A stretch of 64,000 nucleotides of DNA from Linanthus parryae (Eukaryota; Streptophyta; Magnoliopsida; Ericales; Polemoniaceae): the NCBI GenBank assembly GCA_023055425.1, contig JALGPY010000005.1, positions 84,113,495-84,177,494 of the forward strand, in the 5' to 3' direction. Each line of letters starts with the position of its first letter. Position 1 is the stretch's first letter. The notes under the pieces are model-generated. The model was given only the letters and a program-made list of their open reading frames with translations, was not told the DNA's origin and made no database searches. Below, piece by piece: positions 57,698 to 64,000 of this stretch. The translations under genes were made by a program, and so were the position numbers.

Positions 57698-59165
57698 TGA
57701 TAACTCCGTTTTGGAGTTATATTATTCCTTATTTTTTCTATGTTTTGCGTGCTTATCATGGAAAATTTTATCGTCTTTGAGCGTTTTGTGCTAAAATTGT
57801 GAAATTTGAGTTTTTGAGCGTTCATCGTTAAATCCGGGCTTTTCTCGTATATTTTGTTGCTTTTATTGTGATATGATCGCGGGTTCGTGTTTCGTGTTGT
57901 GGTTGGCAGGAAATAGGACGCGAGGATCAAAGGTGGTAAGGAAACGAGCTTCGGAAACAAAGAAATCAAGGAAAACTCAAGGGAAAGAGTCAGAAAAAAA
58001 GCTAAGGCAGAATCTCTTCGCACGAAGAGAAAAGGTCTTCGCACGAAGTGAGTACTTAGCCAAAATTTCATTTCTCTTCCTGTGACATGATGCTGTCTCA
58101 AAGTGGGAAGACTTTTGCAGGAAGAGTTCAGACAGAGTAAAGAATCTCTTCGCACGAAGAGAAAGGTTCTTCGCACGAAGAGATTGCCCAGAAAGCTAAA
58201 ATCGTCCGGGGTCTTTTTGCAATTATCAGAAACTTTGTCATATCATTATAGAAACGTATTTAAGCGTGTTAGGTCGAATTTTTCAGTAGTTTTTTACGGT
58301 AGACACATCTTTTGGAGATCAAGAAGCTACTGGGAGAGCTTAGGAGCTTTGGATCATCCGTTTGGATTCTCAACTCTTCTCTTTTCTTGATTTTTATGTT
58401 TAAACTCATGAGACTTGTCGTTTTGAGTATGAACATGAGTAGCTAAACGTTATTTGCTGGGAATTCTCGTTTGGTGTAGCTAGGATTTGATCTAAATATC
58501 ATGTTTTGAGATTGTGATTCATGTTTTTAGCTTAATCTCGCGTATTCTTTCATTATTATGGATTATTTATGTTTGTAATCATATTATCTTTGCGAGTAGC
58601 TAACGTAGAGATAAGCTTATTTAGTTTTCACGCGGTAACTCCGTGAGAATTAGTCGGTAAATTGAATAATCCACCTAGTTGTATCAATGTTTGGTAACTC
58701 GACATCGTTAACTAGGATCGTTAAAGTAAAATTATGGTTTTAAAGCATGCTTAGAGCTAAACTAAACTTGGTAACTCGGTTTGATTTGATTTTAAGTATA
58801 GTGAACTTGCTTGGTAACTCGGTAAGTTTAATATTTATCGATTAATAGTGAGAGATACGTGGTTGTTTTACGAATCAAAACATAATTTTAGACCAACCTA
58901 GTGAACCTAGAGAATTCCCGGTGTTTTTCCCTTATATTACAAAAACCCTAAAATTCATTCTTCATTAATCGTGAACCACTTCACTCGGTTAATTGAGAAT
59001 ATTGCGCTTTTATTTTAGTAGAATTAGAACAAAACCAATTTGCGACGTACCCACATAAGGTTTAGAATAATAATTAATTTAAACAAAGTCCATTGGGTTC
59101 GATAGCCCGGATTTCTGGTTTATTACTACACACGACAGCTGTACACTTGCAGTTGGAGCGTGGCA
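57698..59165 (+). repeat. 3' LTR of Athila
   Basis: 1468 bp, the counterpart of 45095-46560. The hairpin module is at 58014-58182 (short copies at 58014-58029, 58036-58050, 58146-58161 and 58168-58182); the second has one arm mutated (GAAGTG). It ends GGAGCGTGGCA and is followed by AACAA. Confidence 0.95.
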
Positions 59166-59170
59166 AACAA

Positions 59171-61420
59171 CCTACCTCTTCATGTGTGCTCATAAAAATA
59201 AGAGGCTAACCAAGGCTAAGCCACATTCATAGTCCGAGCTCCTATTCCGCTACAGGTCTAAATATGATGAGTCTTAAGGACAAAACGGATATTACTTGTA
59301 TGAAGCAAAAAAAAAATCCTAAAGCATCGCATAAGCTCACTAAACCCCATATCTCACACGCCCTCACCTTAATGATAGGAATCCACAACCCGAATCTCAC
59401 CGACTCCGGCCCTCAATCCCCTCAAACCTCGCTACCATGTCAATCCCGTGGCCATCAAAGCGAATGCTATGCAAAACTCAATCTCTGTATTCAAACAAAA
59501 CAAGAACCTTACCACTCGATTTTCAATAAGCACAACTGTATTTCTTTATTCCTCTCTCTTTTTTTCTCTCAGTAAAACAACAATAATACAATAAAAATTA
59601 TACGAGTTGTCCTCCTCCAATGTCAGGGGAAGGAAAGGAACAAAACAATGAATAAGTATCACAATAATAATTCATCTTCCCCTAAATCCATGAAACGCAC
59701 GATGCCATAAAGCCACAGTCAACACATGTATGGGGGTGGAGTCGTCAATGCACAATCTCTATGTCCGTAGTCAAATGTCGACACCCCACACTAGAATGAA
59801 GTCATGTCCCCCTCTCAAGTAACCAAATAAGATATGTCACGTGCCTAATACAACCGAACCTCCTACAACAAGATGATAAAAAATTCGGTACTAGCACGTT
59901 CCACCAATTAAGTACAACCAACCTCATTCGTGCGGATTAGACATCACGCACTTAGGCTCTCCACTATTGTGTCCATGGTGTAATGACATGGAACACCGCC
60001 ACTCCTTAGTGTGCAAGCCAACTCACTCACCCTTGCATCCCCTCGTAAATATCCAATGAAGCATATGCAATCTGCAGAACTCACAAAAATATATAATGAA
60101 GTACTCCCTCAAGGAACCCCCTCAACTACTGCTCCCTCTTGACGCTCTAGAAAGGTAATTCTAACGATATATGAAGGCCAAGAATCGTCTCCCTAGGTCA
60201 AGAGGCTAACAATGAATCCAAGGATCAATCAGAGTTTACTAGTGGTCCTACAAGGTGAGTTCTAAAAGCAGTGAGTGCTCTAATACACATCCTCACATAG
60301 TTGTTCTTTGTGTCGCTACGAGGCGGGCTGGCGACTACCTAAGACGGACAACATGAACGTTCGACTTGTTTAGCAAACACCAAGCTCAACTCTTGTAGAG
60401 AAAAACAACACCTACTTTAGTTTTTAAATTTTCATTTAGTTAAAAAATATATAAGCATTCTCGTAACGAGATTCTCTCTATATTTACTAGGGGGAACTAG
60501 AAATGTCACTCTCGGTCAAAATTCACACCATATGCCTAAAGTCTTCACATCTCACTAAATCAACCAAGTGTAAGCTTCTCTCAATTGTATTTTCAAAAAA
60601 AATTTATTTTTCATTTTTCATAATATCCTAACTCAATATGCAAGCCTTTGCCTCAAAGAAAAAAAATTTGACTCTAGATAATTTACTTTGTTGGTGGGTA
60701 TACTCAATTATGTAAAAGTGCAAACCAAATATAAATCTATCCTACACAATACGACAATATAAGTAAAAACTCAACATAAACACAACATTGACTCCCAATA
60801 CAAACTAAACACATCCTACATGTAACTGGCTATGCAAGACAGTTTTGGCTAGCAAACAGATAAACCACCCCCACACTGAATGCTTCATTGTCCTCAGCGA
60901 ATTTAGAGATCATGCAAGAGAAATCAGCAATAAATATGAAAGGTCAGTAGATGAGATGGAGCATGACATATACAAAAGAAACACATAATTTTTGCTAAAG
61001 GAAGAAATACTCACAACCGCCTCAAGGGCGGGGACGAAATCCACTCCAAGCAATCCTCAAGCACTACTGGTGCCACTCTGCTCCTATATAGTCAGTGTGT
61101 TCTCGCACACCAGGGTAGATTGCCCTCCTATGCTAAAAGTCTGTGTCTTGGAGAATCCCCAACTTGCCAATGCAAGTCCCTGTAAAGGTCATGTGCGCCA
61201 TGGAACACCGGAGTAGATTCTACCATAACTTGCACATATATGTCACTTGGAAACATCATTAGTCCCTCTCTCTCTCTCTCATATCTCCAATAAAAATAAA
61301 TAAAACACACACAAATGTATTAAAAACTCACTCCCTAAATTAACGCAATAAATAGGTTGGGTTGCCTCCCAACAAGTGTCTTGTAATTTAAGGTCGACGA
61401 CCAGACCCAGTTACCTCAAA
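59171..61420 (-). other. Minus-strand Athila interior: conserved non-coding 3' region
   Basis: Read on the minus strand, this region matches, in order, landmarks of the plus-strand Athila after its integrase: GTTGGGAGGCAACCCAACCTA (61345-61372 on plus), GAGGACAATGAAGC next to AGTGTGGGGGTGG (60860-60905), TAGGTAGTCGCCAGCCCGCC (60325-60350) and GTGGGGTGTCGACATTTGAC (59765-59795). No third ORF comparable to 54098-55418 is seen. Short plus-strand frames here are shadows. Confidence 0.6.
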
Positions 61421-62500
61421 AGATGTTTAAGGAGATTTTTCTCTCCACTTTTTCTTCTTCCACCATCGTCTCTCTTTTTGTCTCTTCTCAAGTGAACATG
61501 CATGAGACACTTATGGCAAGAAGAAGTTGTAGAAGACGACCTTCGCAAATTTCTTCTTCTTGTGCTTCCACTCCTTGATCACCGATCTTCTCGAGAATTC
61601 ATTCACCACATCATGACCCCTTGTAAATTTCCTCTTCTTCTTCTTCCAATTTTTCAAAGTCAATATCATCAAGGACCGATCATGCGGAAATAGAATCCCA
61701 AGTGGCACAATAATGGCAAGGAGTGCCGTCTTGACTGCATCCTTTCCTAGTGTTTATCTTGGAATCATAGGTGGCAAATCATGTATTGCATAAAACTGGG
61801 GTCTTTGGTCTTTCTCATGTGATTCACCCAATTTTAGGTTCTCCAAAAGATATGGATTAGACTGAAGACTTTCTTGATACATGTCCTTAGCTTCATGACT
61901 TTACTCAAAGCAAATACCTTCAGTGGGCCATAAGCTTGCGATGTACACACTCTCCCATTCATGTCATGGCTTCGGAATTATGCGAGGCACAAGTTGTATA
62001 GGCTTCACAATATCATCCCAATCTGAGTCTGAAGCAGCCCGAGGATCTATTACTTCATGATGAACAAAATTATAGAAATAGTCCTCTGGGGGTTCTTCGT
62101 CTTCCTCTTCGCACTCTACAAATAAGTTAGGAATGATGCTACTTGGCCATCGTCATTATCTGCATATGCCAATGCACTCGAAAGTTCTGCCAAGTGTTGT
62201 CCCTGAAGCTGGACAGTTTCATCCATCCAATTAATCCCTTCCTCCATTTTGTCCATTTTAGCTATCATGAGGTTCAATATTTATTTCATCTCCTCATCTT
62301 CTTGATTTCAAGGAGGAGGGGTGTACATGTCTCCATAGGAGTAGTACGGTGAATAGCCTGGAGCTTGCCCATAAGAATTATGCGCCCACATGATTACCAA
62401 GATACCTGCACAATAATTCGCTAGGAAGCGGGTGATATCAAAAAATAAATAAATAAAAGAAAAAAAAATAAAATTCCCTAAAGTTAATATTCTAACTACT
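61421..62500 (-). pseudogene. Gag trace of minus-strand Athila
   Basis: The minus strand from about 62390 to 62300 reads, with breaks, AHNSYGQAPGYSPYYSYGDM followed by a TPP-rich stretch, a Tyr/Gly-rich segment of the kind found in the C-terminal part of Gag in non-autonomous Athila relatives. Next come Asp/Glu-rich and linker-like pieces (62280-61950) with frame changes. The capsid core, RT and integrase are absent; the sequence goes directly to the pol-end landmark near 61400. This indicates a large internal deletion of pol. Confidence 0.4.
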
Positions 62501-62510
62501 TAAACCGAAG

Positions 62511-62631
62511 TCCCCGGAAACGGCGCCAAAAAATTTACACGATTCAACCACAAGACTATGTGCTAACCAATTACCTATGATCACGATGCATGTTTTCACT
62601 ACTTAAACCGAAGTCCCCGGAAACGGCGCCA
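62511..62631 (-). repeat. Duplicated primer binding site of minus-strand Athila
   Basis: The minus-strand PBS TGGCGCCGTTTCCGGGGA occurs twice, at 62511-62528 and 62614-62631, within a roughly 103-bp direct duplication that also repeats AACCAATTACCTATGATC and TTTTCACTA. The copy at 62614 is the one nearer the 5' LTR. Confidence 0.9.
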
Positions 62632-62664
62632 ATTCGTTGTTTTCACTAACCAATTACCTATGAT

Positions 62665-63775
62665 CTTAATATAGGTGATCAAACTACAAAAAGATGGGTT
62701 AAGAATAAGAATTGAACATTGCACAACCATTCATCATCAATTAAGTTTAAGCAAAACGTGAATCATATTCATAATCCGCCAAAACGGCTTCAAACCCTGG
62801 CTACCATGGAGAAATCCTGATAGTAAACTTAGCTACTGAGATTCATGTGTAACAAGATGAAGTTTATGTTGTTCATGATCAAAAAAAATGAAAAAGATAG
62901 AGAAGAGAGATCAAACGATGGAATCCTCGCTCTCACGACGAACTCCAAGCCCCAAGCCTTCCTCCAACGTCTTCTTCTTTGTCTCCAGCAGCCTACTATG
63001 CCCTCTAAGTCTGAATATCGTGATGTATAGGGCTGGGAAAGATTTTTAATGTATTGTGGCCGAGTTTGCAATTCAGCCCCTCTAGTTTGCAATTCTCGGA
63101 CAGATTTCATAAGCTGATCTTGCACGGGCCTTTTCTCCCTCATCCCAAATTTTTTTTGGGCCTATCTTATATCGTTAGAAATCCCTGGATGCCTATTCTC
63201 TTATGGAGTAGGATTTGATCCAAAATTTTATATTTAAATCCATATACATCCCAAATACTGAATACTGGTCCAGTGAACTTTTCCAGCTCTTCTTCGTTTT
63301 AGCATCATTTTCGACGAACCATATCTTTCTCGTTCGGAATTTTATTGAGCTTCGTGACCTACGGTTGGAAATATATTTGAGTCAACTTTCATTTGGAACC
63401 GGTCTCACTATAGCAGGTCTTGTAGAACTCAAGATATCATCAAAATAGTGAAGGTTGGTCACTTTTGCTCCTCTAACTTTGCTTCTCCTCATTCTTCTTG
63501 GCCATTCCCGAGCTTTTTTCATCTTCCGAAGTTCGTTTCATGCATCCTAGCAATAGTTTAGAATCCTTTCTCATAATGACAACATAAACATGCATACCAA
63601 GCGATTACATTTGACATATAACATCTAAAAACGCATAGAAACGCCCGGACTAGCAATAAATCACAACAAGCTCATTCTTCACAAGAATTGGCCTAAATTC
63701 CATCACTTTTCACCGAAACGCCCACAAATAGCAATGTATTACATACGAATGATGACTCCAACTAAGGAGTTATCA
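62665..63775 (-). repeat. 5' LTR of minus-strand Athila
   Basis: About 1.11 kb, homologous to 43674-44760. The start on the minus strand is TGATAACTCCTTAGTTGG (63775). The inner boundary is uncertain, because about 35-50 bases lie between the shared ATATAGGTGATC and the PBS. Confidence 0.8.
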
Positions 63776-64000
63776 GTTTGAAACTATATTTATGCAAAAA
63801 ATACTTATTAGCACATAGTATAATAAATCATAACACATAATATCCAAAGAAATCCAACTTATTAACTTCTGAAAAACAGCATATAACAGCAAAGTTCAGA
63901 TAATCCTACTGACCAAAACCAGGTCTCTAGTAAAAAAATATTAACCTAAATTTCTCCCCTTTTTGACTTTCATCAAAAAAGAATGAGAGAATGCTGGATC
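63776..64000 (-). other. 3' internal region of the second SIRE-like copia
   Basis: On the minus strand the text near 63985-63950 reads TTTTTTGATGAAAGTCAAAA followed by AGGGGAGAAATTT. This resembles the polypurine-rich segment found between RNase H and the 3' LTR of SIRE-like copia elements. It would connect with the LTR piece at 43352-43673 once the Athila stack is removed. No gene is seen. Confidence 0.4.

Larger units (their letters stand above)
45095..59165 (+). mobile_element. Athila-lineage Ty3/gypsy retrotransposon, 14.07 kb
   Basis: A full-length plus-strand element with LTRs 45095-46560 and 57698-59165, a perfect target duplication AACAA (45090-45094 and 59166-59170), a PBS of the TGGCGCC type and a PPT. 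Gag, protease, RT, RNase H and integrase follow in Ty3/gypsy order, then an additional ORF in the place where Athila elements carry an env-like gene, then about 2.3 kb of non-coding DNA. By eye the LTRs differ at about 35 of 1466 positions (2-2.5%), so this is the youngest dated insertion in the window. Pol has three stops and at least three frameshifts. Confidence 0.95.
43674..63775 (-). mobile_element. Minus-strand Athila-type element, internally deleted, split by a second Athila
   Basis: Two minus-strand LTRs of about 1.1 kb (43674-44760 and 62665-63775) share their whole length, with start TGATAACTCCTTAGTTGG on the minus strand. A PBS of the Athila type follows the 5' LTR and a PPT (GTGTGGGGGTATT on the minus strand, 44761-44775) precedes the 3' LTR. 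The interior left after removing the nested plus-strand Athila is only about 3.8 kb (44761-45094 and 59171-62664). It keeps gag traces and the long non-coding 3' region of the family but no RT or integrase, so it is a non-autonomous derivative. The exact left LTR end and the target duplication are not resolved. Confidence 0.8.

Overview
The window looks like intergenic or pericentromeric DNA of a plant with a large, repeat-rich genome, probably a eudicot. It is AT-rich and almost every recognisable coding stretch belongs to a transposable element. The lineages seen are typical of flowering plants: Ty1/copia (SIRE/Maximus-like and Tnt1-like), Ty3/gypsy (Tat, Athila and Tekay/Del-like chromovirus LTRs), a CACTA (En/Spm) DNA transposon and a hAT-type MITE. 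No tRNA, rRNA, CRISPR array or bacterial-type operon was found. No host gene can be called with confidence; the best candidate is a weak two-exon minus-strand model at 3.6-5.2 kb.

Layout. 1-5.6 kb is low-copy-looking non-coding DNA. 5.6-6.4 kb is a minus-strand copia integrase relic split by a complete 583-bp hAT MITE (TIR TAGGGATGGCAA, TSD CTTCGAAG). 6.4-9.5 kb is AT-rich non-coding DNA with one candidate copia LTR. 9.46-11.5 kb holds a SINE-like sequence, a long AAT microsatellite and chromovirus-LTR-like DNA. 11512-15748 is a CACTA element (TSD CTT) with a decayed transposase. 16.6-43.35 kb is one old minus-strand SIRE-like copia element cut apart by later insertions: a 2.56-kb chromovirus solo LTR, itself split by a complete 4.86-kb Tnt1-like copia element (17957-22816, TSD TAGAT), and a complete 14.8-kb Tat element (27548-42353, TSD ATCTT) inside the copia 5' LTR. 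43.35-64 kb is a second SIRE-like copia element holding a minus-strand internally deleted Athila element (about 43674-63775), which in turn holds a complete 14.07-kb plus-strand Athila element (45095-59165, TSD AACAA).

How the parts relate. The elements form two nested stacks, so relative ages can be read from who interrupts whom. LTR pairs compared by eye differ by roughly 2-2.5% (plus-strand Athila), 5-6% (Tnt1-like) and 6-7% (Tat). All elements are broken by stops, frameshifts or altered catalytic residues, so none looks autonomous now.

Most noteworthy. (1) The Tat element carries a multi-exon gene on the opposite strand, between its integrase and 3' LTR; the predicted protein resembles a plant mobile domain (PMD) protein with an acidic and coiled-coil C-terminal part. 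(2) The Athila element carries the same module of short perfect hairpins (core CTCTTCGCACGAAGAG) in both LTRs and again internally: four short hairpins around one long one. (3) The palindromic decamers CAAAGCTTTG and CAAGGCCTTG recur 11 times, only within the two SIRE-like copia elements. (4) An internally deleted Athila relative keeps a duplicated primer binding site and the non-coding 3' region of the family.
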